Position numbers and translations under genes: made by a program. A stretch of DNA of 64,000 nt from Channallabes apus (Eukaryota > Chordata > Actinopteri > Siluriformes > Clariidae): the NCBI GenBank assembly GCA_030522415.1, contig CM060121.1:13348055-13412054 (forward strand). The letters are read 5' to 3'. The first letter of the stretch is position 1; each line of letters opens with the position of its first letter. The notes under the pieces were generated by a model. The model was given only the letters and a program-made list of their open reading frames with translations, searched no databases and was not told the DNA's origin. Of the stretch, positions 1 through 9,625 are shown one piece after another.

Positions 1-221
1 GTATGTCACATTTATCCAGACACAGGTATGTTTTTTCATAGCAAATTTTTTTTTTACAGATATAACAAGCTATTTTTGTTTACTAACTGAACATTCTGGC
101 TTCAAATTTGAACACCCAGCATCTTTTCCCTCAGTGTTTGATTTTCTTCTTGACAAAGTTTTAAAACTCTTTCCAATGATTTAATTGACAGCTCTCTTCT
201 TGGGGCAATTTTTCCTTTCTT

Positions 222-625
222 TTAGCCAAGTTCATTCATTCATTCATTCATCTTCTATACCGCTTTATCCTTCTATTCCGGGTCGCGGGGGACCTGGAGC
301 CTATCCCAGGAGACTTCGGGCACTAGGCAGGGTACACCCTGGACAGGGTGCCAATCCATCGCAGGGCACACACATACGCACATTCACACACTCATTAACA
401 CACTACGGTCAATTTGGGAACACCAATTAGCCTAACCTGCATATCTTTGGACTGTGGGAGGAAACCGGAATACCCGGAGGAAACCCACCAAGCACGGGGA
501 GAACATGCAAACTCCATGCACACAGAGACGGGAATCGAGCCTGGCCGGGGAATCGAACCCAGACCCTGGAGGTGCAAGGCGACAGTGCTAACCACTACAC
601 CACCGTGCCGCCTTAGCCAAGTTCA
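222..625 (-). repeat. tRNA-derived SINE (family A), full length, with 13-bp target duplication
   Basis: The element proper is 235-612. Read on the minus strand it starts with a tRNA-like head: an A-box-like GTAGTGGTTAGCAC and a B box GGTTCGATTCC. A conserved GC-rich centre follows (GGAAACCCACCAAGC region on the plus strand). It ends in a tetranucleotide tail, seen on the plus strand as (CATT)n at 229-252. It is flanked by the perfect 13-bp direct repeat ttagccaagttca at 222-234 and 613-625, as expected for LINE-mediated target-primed insertion. Decayed relatives lie near 12.0, 16.2, 35.2, 43.0 and 57.1 kb. The short ORFs across it are not genes. Confidence 0.85.
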
Positions 626-891
626 ACTATTTTTTTTTTTTAATTTTATGATTTGTCCCAGTATTTGTTTCACGAATGCAATTCTGTATTTTTTTTTCCT
701 CAATATTGAGTTCTTCTATGGTTTCTTCCTCTACTTGATCCGGAAATAAAAATATGCCTTTAATAAATGATAAATAGTAAATAATTTAGTTTAATTAGAA
801 GTATGTTTCATAAAGCTAGAGTGTTCAGGCATTAAACTACAACTGTTTTGTGCCTCTAATTTGTTTATTTACTTTGAAGTGAAAAATCAGC

Positions 892-930
892 ATGAACATC
901 TGGAGATTACATAATTTTTGCTAGGGGTTG
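892..930. repeat. Solo terminal-repeat remnant of the CAACCCC Tc1 family
   Basis: The stretch ends ataatttttgctaggggttg-TA, which matches the right terminal repeat of the Tc1 element at 2880-9859 (ataatttttgccaggggttg-TA). The preceding gaacatct also matches. No transposase or opposite end is visible, so this is a decayed end or MITE stump. It is followed directly by CTGTA. Confidence 0.6.
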
Positions 931-1021
931 TACTGTAGGTACGCTGTCAATATGAGTACTTAATGAAGACGTGAAAGAAATGTGTTAGCCCAAATTACTT
1001 CTGTTTTACTTTGACCCACAG

Positions 1022-1099
1022 GAAAAAATGGCAGTTTTCACGACATCTCCTTCTACATGGATACGTCTGAATTCAGTGAGCAAGAAAAGCATCTCTTAA
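1022..1099 (+). CDS. tmem235: Claudin-like TMEM114/TMEM235 family protein, internal exon (first in window)
   Basis: This 78-nt exon is bounded by an acceptor AG at 1020-1021 and a donor GTGAGT at 1100. It begins with two bases that complete a split codon and ends with one base, so both introns are phase 1. It encodes a hydrophilic stretch (KNGSFHDISFYMDTSEFSEQ), including an N-G-S glycosylation sequon. This fits the end of the first extracellular loop just before the second membrane helix. Joined to the next two exons it gives about 150 residues. Family members are four-pass membrane proteins of roughly 220 residues related to claudins and calcium-channel gamma subunits, so about 70 residues, including helix 1, must lie left of the window. 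The assignment rests on resemblance to remembered TMEM235/TMEM114 C-terminal halves. TMEM114 is the main alternative. Confidence 0.65.
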   Translation, partial: EKMAVFTTSPSTWIRLNSVSKKSIS

Positions 1100-1524
1100 G
1101 TGAGTCTGAGAAACACCAATTGCCTCTAATGTGTGAAATGGAGTGAAATGGATATAGATAGACAGCACCTGCCTAGTACCTAGCTTCTTTCATAGCATCA
1201 ACATAAAAATAGCTTAAAGGGACAAAAAATATTTCACTTTTATTGAGCTACTGGACAAATTACACACTTTCTTGAATGGACCAAATAGAAGTTTTAGTTC
1301 TCAAGTTCAAAAACAATTTTTTTTGGTGGTGGTCTTGAAGGCGCACCAGAAACATTCCCAAATATCTTTTATTATTCTCATAATACAAATTGACTTCATT
1401 TTGTTTCATTGTAATAAATATGCCATAAATTATTTAAATGTTCTCTTTTCATATTCAATAATCTATTTTTATTGATGTGAAAATGTCTGTGAACATTTCA
1501 GAATATGACAATATTGGGAAGATT

Positions 1525-2215
1525 TTTTATTAGAAAAAACAACAACAATCTACCATTCTGTGTCATGCCAACAGTAAAGCATCCTGAGACCATTCATGTG
1601 TGCAGGTGCTTCTCAGCCAATGGAGTTGGCTCACTCACAATTTTGCCTAAGAACAAAGCCATAAATAAAAAACGTTACAAATACATTCTTTGGGAGCAAC
1701 TTCTCCCAATCATCCAAGAACAGTTTGGTGACAAACAATGCCTTTTCCAGCATGATGGAGCGCCTCACCATAAGGAGAAAGTGATAAGTAAGTGTTTTAG
1801 GGAACAAAACATAGAATTTTTAAGTCCATGGCCAGGAAACTCCCCAAACCTCAATCTCATTAAGGTCAATCCTCAGGAGGTGGGTGAACAAACAAAACCC
1901 TTTAACAACACATTCTGACAAACTCCAAGCATTGATCATGCAAGAATGGGCTGCTGTTAGTCAGAATGGGCCTCAAAAGTTGATTGACAGCATGCCAGGG
2001 TAAATTGTAGAGGTATTAAAAAAGAAGGGTCAATATTGCAAATATTGACTTTTTGCATAAACTTAATACAATTGTCAATAAAAGCCTTTGACACTCATGA
2101 AATGCTTGTAATTATACATCAGCACTCCACAGTAATATCTGACAGAAAGATCTAAAAACATTAAAGCCACAGACTTTGTGAAAATTTATATTTGTGTCTT
2201 TTGGGCATAGCTGTA
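1525..2215 (+). pseudogene. Decayed Tc1 transposase, C-terminal part, 5'-truncated element
   Basis: A frame running 1505-1918 carries typical Tc1 motifs: MPTVKHPETIHV, QEQFGDKQCLFQHDGAPHH (catalytic Asp in QHDGAP) and the decayed PWPGNSPNLNLI, where SPDLNPIE is expected, so the catalytic Glu region is lost. The frame breaks there. Coding similarity resumes around 1940-2040 (QEWAAVSQNGPQKLIDSMPG). The DNA then runs through a 3' untranslated part into a terminal repeat ending CTATGCCC-like/AGCTGTA at about 2215, eighteen bases before the exon at 2234. The 5' half of the element is missing. It lies inside the short intron of the tmem gene. Confidence 0.8.
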
Positions 2216-2233
2216 TATTTCTTCTGTTTCTAG

Positions 2234-2371
2234 ACCTGCATAGGATCATCGTCATCCTGCTGCCTCTCAGCCTGGTGTTGCTGATCTTCGGCGGTATCTT
2301 TGGCCTGGTTAGCTCTCTCGCTCGCAGCTATACATTTCTCACTGGTGTGGCGGTGTACTTTCTCATCTGCA
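2234..2371 (+). CDS. tmem235: Claudin-like TMEM114/TMEM235 family protein, exon with helices 2-3
   Basis: This 138-nt exon lies between acceptor AG (2232-2233, after a pyrimidine run) and donor GTAAGT (2372), and is phase 1 on both sides. It encodes LHRIIVILLPLSLVLLIFGG and continues into GIFGLVSSLARS, a clear second transmembrane helix with the family's LLPLSLVLL.FGG signature. The start of helix 3 follows (YTFLTGVAVYFLICS). The acceptor sits just right of a Tc1 end, so that insertion came within about 20 bp of disrupting splicing. Codon use is GC-richer than the surrounding DNA, as expected for a constrained exon. Confidence 0.75.
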
Positions 2372-2879
2372 GTAAGTAATACAGGATTACCTGTGAGGTT
2401 CTTCAGGTAAGGGGATACAATGTATAGTGTGAGACAGAATATATAAAAAGGACACTGAAGTAAAAGTTAGAAAACAGGTACCATAAAAGGAATAGTTACC
2501 TTCTGAAATAATCGCTTTTTGCTACTAAACCATAGCTAATTGCATAAACAAACGATATAATCATCTGTATAAGTATCATTTGCATTTATTATATCAATCT
2601 TTCAATTCCATCAAATGTATTCATTCCTTTATTCATTGTACTCAAAGAATCAAGGTTTTATTTAACTCCATTATGTCCTTTATAACATTATTATCAAGAC
2701 ATTACTGGCAACTAATCTGAGCACACCACAGAAGGTGAAACCTATTGGTGCAATTATGCCAAATGTGCAGTGGTGGATAAAAAAAGGGCAGATCCCTAGG
2801 TGTTTGTACGCTGACAAAATGTTCATAATTTGAAATGAAGACATGCTTGTGTGTCCAAGCGTAAAAGTAAGTATAACTA
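2372..2879. other. Intronic DNA, nothing recognised
   Basis: Plain AT-rich sequence at the start of the long last intron, up to the Tc1 terminal repeat. No coding frame or repeat family was recognised. The short minus-strand frame at 2680-2892 has no recognisable motif. Confidence 0.5.
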
Positions 2880-3051
2880 CAACCCCTGGCAAAAATTATG
2901 GAATCACCCCTCTCAGAAGATGTTCATTCAAATGTTTAATTGTGTAGAAAAAAACAAGCATATACTGTACATGCCACAAAACAATTTTCACTCAACAATC
3001 CAAACTTCTGGCTGTATAAAACACTTAAAAAAAAACAAAGAAAGATAACTA

Positions 3052-3753
3052 TGTAGCGCGGCCACATAAAGGGACATTTTTATATATGGGTAAATAATTG
3101 AAGAGCTAATGCTGCTCACCTGTAGCCTAAGATGTGCCCGAACGGTTTTAAACTTCCCCTATGACAGTGTTGGTCACCGGGCAAGCTCCCACGCGCATGC
3201 GCGATCGCGCCGCGAGGGACCCGGATGAGAACTGATCACGTGATCCGGCATAAAGCCGGAACCGGAGAGGAAGCCGGCACGGAGAGATGAAGACAGCGCG
3301 CTGCATTTTGTTTGAGACTGAGAGCCTGTTTGTGGATTACCCGTTGATAATTTCATTCAGTACCCAGCTCATTCCGTTTATCGATCTCCCAGACCTACCA
3401 TCGTCATTTGGTGAGATCGATCCATCTCTCCAACTCACCATTTCACCCCAATTGCCATATTTCAGACACTGGACTATCATACACACACACACACACCCGC
3501 ATACATCGCACACACATTTTTTTCTATTTGTATATATTTTGTATATATTGGATTGTGGTGCACCGTGTTTGTTTATTTATCTGTCTGTCTTGTTTAATAC
3601 ACTTGGTTTAATTTATTATAATTGTTTTGTGTCGCGTCGTGTTTTGTCCAGCTGCGGTTGCGCAATACCGGAAGTAGTGTTTTCAAGCCCCTGTTTAGAT
3701 TCCCGAATCCGTTTTTTTTGTAACCAAGCGGTTTAATAAATCCAAGCGTTACA
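3052..3753 (+). repeat. 5' LTR of the Gypsy element
   Basis: It starts TGTAGCGCGG directly after Tc1 flank and ends GCGTTACA before the TAGTGGCGGCCCG segment, so it has TG...CA ends and is about 702 bp. A GC-rich part (3170-3300) contains GCGCATGCGCGATCGCGC and a TGATCACGTGATCC palindrome, suggestive of a promoter. AATAAA near 3735 could serve as the polyadenylation signal. A (CA)n run lies at 3480-3497. No second copy is present in the window. Confidence 0.75.
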
Positions 3754-3827
3754 TAGTGGCGGCCCGTACGTACGGGGAATCTATAATTTGGATATTTTCC
3801 GGTTTTGTGTGACGTGGCTGTACAAAC

Positions 3828-4232
3828 ATGGACGCTAATGCTAACGCTAGCGCTAATGCTAACGCTAATGCTAACGCTAGTGGTGCTATGAAGGCCGACT
3901 TTGCTATAGATAGTAATGTGATGGAGAGAGATGATGCATTTGTAACACGCCGTAACCCTACTGCTGAAATAACATCATTGATAAGTTCACTGTACATATC
4001 TGATAGACATGATGATGACGATGATGATGATGTTATTGCTCATGTGTCTGATATTAATGTTGTGCAAACAATGAACAATGAACTAAATCAATGCAAGGCG
4101 GATGTGGAGGCGCTCACAGAAAAAGTGAGCAAGTTGGAGCAGGATTTTAGACAATCCTTAAACAGCAGTCTAAACAGAGAAACCAGTTTCCGTGAGGCAG
4201 TGGACGCTGGCTTAGAAGGGCTGGAGCGCTAA
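3828..4232 (+). CDS. Gypsy gag, N-terminal ORF
   Basis: It starts at the first good ATG downstream of the primer-binding region. It opens with an Ala-Asn repeat (MDANANASANANANANASG) encoded by GCTAAY/GCTAGC hexamers and contains an acidic run (RHDDDDDDDVI). A likely coiled coil follows (ADVEALTEKVSKLEQDF). The frame stops at 4230-4232 (TAA), while the pol frame is open from 4216, and the protein sense continues across the two frames (GLEGLER, then AKAKEALEKLE in the other frame). A one-base change near 4228 is therefore the simplest reading; a programmed shift is possible but no classic slippery site is evident. Confidence 0.75.
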   Translation: MDANANASANANANANASGAMKADFAIDSNVMERDDAFVTRRNPTAEITSLISSLYISDRHDDDDDDDVIAHVSDINVVQTMNNELNQCKADVEALTEKVSKLEQDFRQSLNSSLNRETSFREAVDAGLEGLER

Positions 4233-7200
4233 GGCCAAAGAGGCCTTAGAGAAGCTGGAAAGAGCTGTCACTGACTGTTTTCTCCGACGTGATGTGATCT
4301 GGGAAAATCAGATGAAGAAACTACGCTTCACGAGTACGCCCACCATCCAAAGATTACAGGCCTACACCCCTGCATCTCTCCAATCTCCGGTTCTCCCAGT
4401 CTCTCCGATCACGACATCTATAACAAAGGTAAAGCCATCCATCAGTCACGAAACTTATGACATTCCTCCCGGTGTTCCTACACACTCTTCTGCTCAGCTT
4501 ACCTCCTCAGTTTCTCCCTCTTCTTCTTCCTTTTATGGTCGACCACCCATCCGCCTGGAGTTTCCAGCCTTTGGCGAAGCTTCAGAGACAGCAGATGTAC
4601 TCCACTTCATCGAACAGTGTGAGAACTATCTGGAGATCAGACCACTGCCCAGCCCAGAACTGCTAGGAACCCTCAGCACGGTTTTAAGCGGGCCTGCTCT
4701 GAGCTGGTGGAAGGCAGAGAAAGGCAAGGTAAGGGACTGGATGTCTTTCAAACAGGCGTTTATGGCGGCATTCTTACCTGATGACTATCTCACGGAAGTT
4801 GAGGAAAATTTGAGGTCGCTGGTACAGCAGCCGGGTCAACGCCTGTGGGACTTCGCCTATGACTATCGCGCCCTCTGTCTGAAGTGGAAGCCGGATATCT
4901 CAGAGGAAGAACTGGTGGGGAGAATCCTGAACAATATCAACCCCAGAGTAGCTGGATGTCTGAGGGGAACGGTAACCACAGTTGAACAGCTCGTGAAGAT
5001 AGGTTCGAGGGTGGAAAAAGATTGCAAGAGCTCCAGAGATTACTGGCAGAAGGTGGACTCTCAGCAGAACAAGGAGAAGAGTCACAAGAAGACAGGTGAG
5101 CGAGCTCCTTCAAAGTTCACAGCAGGACTCTCCATAGCTCAACCTCTACCAGCTCCATCTCTCCTCCTGGTTCCAGTGACGGTGAAAGGAAGAAAGGTGA
5201 ATGCGGTGGTGGACACGGGCAGTTCATACACGCTGATGAGGAACCATCTGTGGCTGACGCTCAACGATCAGGAGGACCAAGTTGGACTTCCATCTCCTCA
5301 GAAGTTCGTCATGGCTGATGGAAAGATACATCAAGCACAAACACACGCCTTGTTACAGTACAAGTGGCACACCATCGAATGTGAGATAAAGACATTCATC
5401 ATGAGGGACGCTCACCTGGCCTTCTCTCTGATTGTGGGACTCGACTTCCTAAAAGCAACAGGAGCCATCCTGGACATCGCTGGAGGAGAATACGCACTGA
5501 AAACAGAGGAGGGGATCGTTTACCATCCATTTATAACGTCTCCACCCCACTGTGCACAATCGATGCTGACGCAACAAAGACCCATTCAGCTCCCAGCTAC
5601 CGCCAATCTTTACCTCGCCTTGCCAGTGACACCCGACGAGCTCCAATCTGCGGAAAAAAACCCTGAGATCACGCCATCATGGGACACCGACAATGAAGAG
5701 GAGCTGCTGAAACTCATGGCTGCTTGGCCACTCACCACCTCCAACACACTAGGCAAAACAGCAGTAGTGAGACACACTATCACTTTATCAGATGACACTC
5801 CCTTTTTATCCAGAGCCTATAGAGTATCACCCATTAAAAAGACCATTATAGAAGATCAAGTAGACCAGATGCTGAAGGATAAAATCATCCAACCTTCATG
5901 TTCACCCTGGTCTTCACCTGTTGTGTTAGTACCTAAACCCGATGGGACTTACCGTTTTTGTGTGGATTACAGAAAGCTAAACAGCAAGACCAAACCTGAT
6001 GCTTATCCAATGCCGATTATACATGACATCTTAGAATCACTGGATGGCGCCTCCTGGTTCTCAACATTGGATCTGCAATCAGGTTACTGGCAGGTGGAGA
6101 TGGAGAAAGACAGCTGTGAGAAGACCGCCTTCATCACCACCAAAGGGCTGTTTCAATTTCGGTCCATGCCCTACGGACTCAGAAACGCTGCAGCCACCTT
6201 CCAGCGTTTGATGGAGAAAGTCTTGGCTGAAATAAGGGGGAAATATTGCTTTGTATATATAGACGACATCATTATCTACTCCAAAACACAGGAGCAGCAC
6301 ATCAAACATCTTAATTCAGTATTCTCCAAACTTACCCAGGCCAACCTCTCCCTCAACATGAAGAAATGTCATTTCTTCAAAAGGCGGCTGAAGTTCCTAG
6401 GCCATATCATCTCCGAAGAAGGCGTGCAGTTGGACCCAGAGAAAACCCTGGCGGTGGCTGAATATCCTCCTCCACAAGACGTAAAATCTCTTCAGCGTTT
6501 TCTAGGTCTTGCCGGATGGTATCACAAATTCATTCCCCACTTTGCCGATATGACATCCCCATTAAATCATTTGAAAAAGAAGGGAGTAAAATGGGAGTGG
6601 ACCGAAGAATGCCAGAACGCCATGGAGAACATCAAACACGCCCTTCAAAACACACCTGTACTAGTTCAACCAAACCTAAATATGCCGTTCCAAGTACACA
6701 CAGACGCCAGCGAAGTGGGCCTGGGAGCCATTCTCACCCAGAAATCAGCGGAAGGAGAACGAGCGGTAGCGTACGCATCACGAATGTTGAGAGGAGCTGA
6801 GCAGAATTACTCCACTTCAGAGAAGGAGTGTTTGGCTGTGGTTTGGGCTGTAGAAAAGTGGAGACACTACTTAGAAGGTCGCGCTTTCGAGGTCTTTACA
6901 AACCATGCCGCCCTGTCATGGGCCTTCAACTGCCCGAAAACCAGCTCTCGTCTCACCCGATGGACATTACGCCTACAGCAGTTCATATTCTCAGTACATC
7001 ACAGAAAAGGCTGTCTGAATCTGGGACCCGATGCGCTTTCCCGGGCGCCCCCCCCGCTACAAGTAGGTACAGCTCCATGTCTTGCCATCATAACCACAAA
7101 ATTGTCATCCGACTTACCAAATGACCTGTGTGAGATAACCCAAGCTCAACTGAATGACACAAATATCACGGAGCTGCTCTCTAAAGATCACCCAAGAGGC

Positions 7201-8400
7201 ATAAAAGATCAGAGGGTCTCCTTCGAACATCATCAGGGCGCGTTATATCGCCGGGTACCCGTAAGAGACGGAGAAAAATTTCAGCTCGTTGTCCCCCAGT
7301 CACTAATCAATAACTTTCTGCACTACTATCACGACAATCCACTGGGAGGACACCTAGGGCAACTAAAGACCTTGTTGAGGTTATTAGATGTGGCATGGTG
7401 GCCGACGGTGCGGAAGGACGTATGGCATTATGTGAGAACCTGCAGCGTGTGCCAACAATACAAAAATGACAACACTAAACCCAGTGGGTTACTACAGAGT
7501 ACCATGGTTCCAGAGCCGGGACACACCGTGGGACTGGACATCATGGGTCCTTTTCCAAGAAGTAAAAGGCGGAATGAATATCTTTTGGTGGTGGTGGATT
7601 ATTTCACCAAATGGGTGGAAATGTTTCCCCTTAGGGATGTAAAGACGCCAAAGCTGGTAAAGGTACTGAGAGAAGAAATCTTTACTAGATGGGGAGTCCC
7701 CAAATATCTAGTATCCGATCGAGGACCCCAGTTTACGTCTCAGCTGCTGGCACACCTCTGCCAAACATGGGGGAGCGTCCAAAAGCTAACTACGAGCTAC
7801 CACCCACAAACCAACCTGACTGAGCGAGTAAACAGAACTTTAAAGGTGATGATCGCTTCATATGTCGGGGACCACCACCAAAACTGGGACCAATGGTTAC
7901 CGGAACTGAGATTCGCCATCAACACAGCCCAACAGGAAACCACTGGGAAAACGCCTGCAGAACTCACACTTGGGCGACAGCTTAAGGGTCCTCTGGAAAG
8001 GCTCATTAACCATCCCCCAACACCCAATCACACAGCCTATTCACTTCTTGAAAGGCAACAACGGATCACGGAGGAGGTGAAACTAAGAGTAAAACAGCAA
8101 CAATCCAAACAAGCCAGATACTACAATGCCCGGAGGAAAGATGCGCACTTTCAACCGGGAGATCTAGTTTGGATTAAAACTCACCCACTCTCCTCCGCAG
8201 CAAAAATGTTTTCAGCCAAGCTAGCGCCTAAGTGGGAAGGACCAGCTGAAATTATAAAGAAACGAGGACCAATTAATTACACTGTGTCTTGGGGCAATCC
8301 ACAAAAAACCGACACTTTTAATGTGGTAAACTTAAAGTGCTTTTACGGACGTTCTCCTCAGACGCCGGAAGCTTGGGGGGGGGGGGGTCTACGTCAATGA
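4216..8400 (+). CDS. Gypsy gag-pol polyprotein (capsid, protease, RT, RNase H, integrase)
   Basis: The frame is open from 4216; the first ATG is at 4312. A retrotransposon capsid domain spans about 4550-5040 (RPPIRLEFPAFGE, GPALSWWKAEK, LWDFAYDYRALC). There is no CCHC zinc knuckle before the protease (VVDTGSS, Asp-Thr-Gly at 5212-5220). RT has YRFCVDYRKLN, MPYGLRNAAATFQ and YIDD (6256-6267). RNase H has Asp (6703-6705) and Glu in SEKE, but the third catalytic position reads Asn (FTNHAAL, 6901-6903) where family members have Asp. Integrase has an HHCC finger (HDNPLGGH, CSVCQQ), then Asp 7537, Asp 7717 and Glu 7822, and a GPY/F-like tail (KWEGPAEIIKKRGPINYTV). The stop at 8398-8400 lies in flanking Tc1 DNA because the 3' LTR is missing. 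The element is probably dead despite the long ORF. Confidence 0.9.
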   Translation, partial: KGWSAKAKEALEKLERAVTDCFLRRDVIWENQMKKLRFTSTPTIQRLQAYTPASLQSPVLPVSPITTSITKVKPSISHETYDIPPGVPTHSSAQLTSSVSPSSSSFYGRPPIRLEFPAFGEASETADVLHFIEQCENYLEIRPLPSPELLGTLSTVLSGPALSWWKAEKGKVRDWMSFKQAFMAAFLPDDYLTEVEENLRSLVQQPGQRLWDFAYDYRALCLKWKPDISEEELVGRILNNINPRVAGCLRGTVTTVEQLVKIGSRVEKDCKSSRDYWQKVDSQQNKEKSHKKTGERAPSKFTAGLSIAQPLPAPSLLLVPVTVKGRKVNAVVDTGSSYTLMRNHLWLTLNDQEDQVGLPSPQKFVMADGKIHQAQTHALLQYKWHTIECEIKTFIMRDAHLAFSLIVGLDFLKATGAILDIAGGEYALKTEEGIVYHPFITSPPHCAQSMLTQQRPIQLPATANLYLALPVTPDELQSAEKNPEITPSWDTDNEEELLKLMAAWPLTTSNTLGKTAVVRHTITLSDDTPFLSRAYRVSPIKKTIIEDQVDQMLKDKIIQPSCSPWSSPVVLVPKPDGTYRFCVDYRKLNSKTKPDAYPMPIIHDILESLDGASWFSTLDLQSGYWQVEMEKDSCEKTAFITTKGLFQFRSMPYGLRNAAATFQRLMEKVLAEIRGKYCFVYIDDIIIYSKTQEQHIKHLNSVFSKLTQANLSLNMKKCHFFKRRLKFLGHIISEEGVQLDPEKTLAVAEYPPPQDVKSLQRFLGLAGWYHKFIPHFADMTSPLNHLKKKGVKWEWTEECQNAMENIKHALQNTPVLVQPNLNMPFQVHTDASEVGLGAILTQKSAEGERAVAYASRMLRGAEQNYSTSEKECLAVVWAVEKWRHYLEGRAFEVFTNHAALSWAFNCPKTSSRLTRWTLRLQQFIFSVHHRKGCLNLGPDALSRAPPPLQVGTAPCLAIITTKLSSDLPNDLCEITQAQLNDTNITELLSKDHPRGIKDQRVSFEHHQGALYRRVPVRDGEKFQLVVPQSLINNFLHYYHDNPLGGHLGQLKTLLRLLDVAWWPTVRKDVWHYVRTCSVCQQYKNDNTKPSGLLQSTMVPEPGHTVGLDIMGPFPRSKRRNEYLLVVVDYFTKWVEMFPLRDVKTPKLVKVLREEIFTRWGVPKYLVSDRGPQFTSQLLAHLCQTWGSVQKLTTSYHPQTNLTERVNRTLKVMIASYVGDHHQNWDQWLPELRFAINTAQQETTGKTPAELTLGRQLKGPLERLINHPPTPNHTAYSLLERQQRITEEVKLRVKQQQSKQARYYNARRKDAHFQPGDLVWIKTHPLSSAAKMFSAKLAPKWEGPAEIIKKRGPINYTVSWGNPQKTDTFNVVNLKCFYGRSPQTPEAWGGGGLRQ

Positions 8401-8615
8401 CAACTGTTTTGACAACTCAAATAGAGGAAAAAAATATGGAATCACACAAATCTGAGGAAAATTATATGGAATCACCATGCACTTTGCATTTCTAAAACAA
8501 ATACCTGTATCTGATTACAACTGCTAATTAGTCAACAGTTCTTGCGAGTGCTTGCACACATTAGGGATGTGTTGAACCCAGATGATTGACATAACTCATA
8601 GTTCCAACACGAGAG

Positions 8616-9625
8616 ATGTCAGTTGAAACAAAGGAGAGAATTATCAAACTTCTTGAAGAAGGTAAATCTTCATGGAATGTTGCAAAAGATGTTGGTTGTT
8701 CCCAGTCAGCTGTGTCTAAAATCTGGACCAAGTACAAATCAAATGGAAAGGTTGTAAAAGGGAAGCGTACTGGTAGACCAAGAAAGACACCAAAGCACCA
8801 GGACAGAAAACTTAAAGCAATATGACTTGAAAACAGAAAATGCACAACAAAACAAATGAGGAACAAATGGGCAGAAAGTGGAGTCAATGTCTGTGAGCGG
8901 ACAGTAAGAAATCTCCTAAAAGAAATGGGATTTACATACAGAAAAGCCAAAAGAAAACCATCATTAACATCTAAACAGAAAAAAGAACAAGGTTTCAGTG
9001 GGCTAAAGACAGACAATCTTGGACTGCGGATGACTGGATGAGAGTTAGATTCAGTGATGAATCACGAATCTGCATTGCGCAGGGTGATGATGCTGGAACT
9101 TTTGTTTGGTGCCGTTCCAATGAAATTTATAAAGACAACTGCCTGAAGAAAACATGCAAATTTCCACAATCATTATTGATATGGGGTTGTATGTCAGGTA
9201 AAGGTATGGGAGACATGACAGTCATGACATCTTCTATAAATGCACAAGTTTATGTTGAGATTTTGGACACTTTTCTTATTCCATCAATTGAAAGGATGTT
9301 TGGTGATGGTAGCATCATTTTTCAGGATGATAATGCATCGTGCCATAGGGCAAAATCTGTGAAAACATTCCTACAGGAAATACATATAATGTCAATGGCA
9401 TGGCCTGCAAATAGTCCAGACCTTAATCCAATTTAAAATCTGTGGTGGAAATGAAAGAAAATGGTCCACGACATGGCTCCAACCTGCAAAGCTGATCTGG
9501 CAACTGCAATAAGACAAAGCTGGAGACAGACTGATGAAGTATCCTGTTTGACATTAGTTAAATCCAGGCCTCAGAGAATTCAAGCTGTTATAAAAGCCAG
9601 AGGTGGTGCAACAAAGTACAAGTAG
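8616..9625 (+). pseudogene. Tc1 transposase (DD34E type), copy 1, broken
   Basis: The ATG at 8616 opens a paired-type helix-turn-helix N-terminus (MSVETKERIIKLLEEGKSSW; GCSQSAVSKIWTKY). A GRPRK hook sits at about residues 52-56. Catalytic motifs follow: VRFSDES, FQDDNASCH and NSPDLNPI, with 34 residues between the second Asp and the Glu position. Lesions: an in-frame TGA at 8823-8825, a one-base shift near 8990, a TAA at 9434-9436 replacing the catalytic Glu codon, and a further TGA in WK*KKMV. The natural end is TAG at 9623-9625. The product would have bound the terminal repeats and moved the element by TA-specific cut and paste. This copy cannot. Confidence 0.9.

Larger units (their letters stand above)
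3052..8387 (+). mobile_element. Ty3/Gypsy LTR retrotransposon lacking its 3' LTR
   Basis: Order: 5' LTR (3052-3753), primer-binding-like GTGGCGGCCCG segment just after it, gag, protease, reverse transcriptase, RNase H, integrase, then a polypurine-like AAGCTT plus G13 tract ending at 8387. The expected 3' LTR is absent; the next bases (CTACGTCAATGAC) are flanking Tc1 DNA. The left flank ends AACTA and the right flank begins CTA, suggesting a target duplication trimmed at the right. The protease-RT-RNase H-integrase order defines Ty3/Gypsy. There is no chromodomain after integrase. Confidence 0.9.

Noticed and set aside
3828..3890. Ala-Asn tract as a host gene start
   Set aside because: It lies between the LTR and the capsid-pol frame and is better explained as Gypsy gag.
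5354..5360. TACAGTA in the Gypsy pol as an excision scar
   Set aside because: It falls in frame within well-conserved codons (LLQYK), so it is normal coding sequence.
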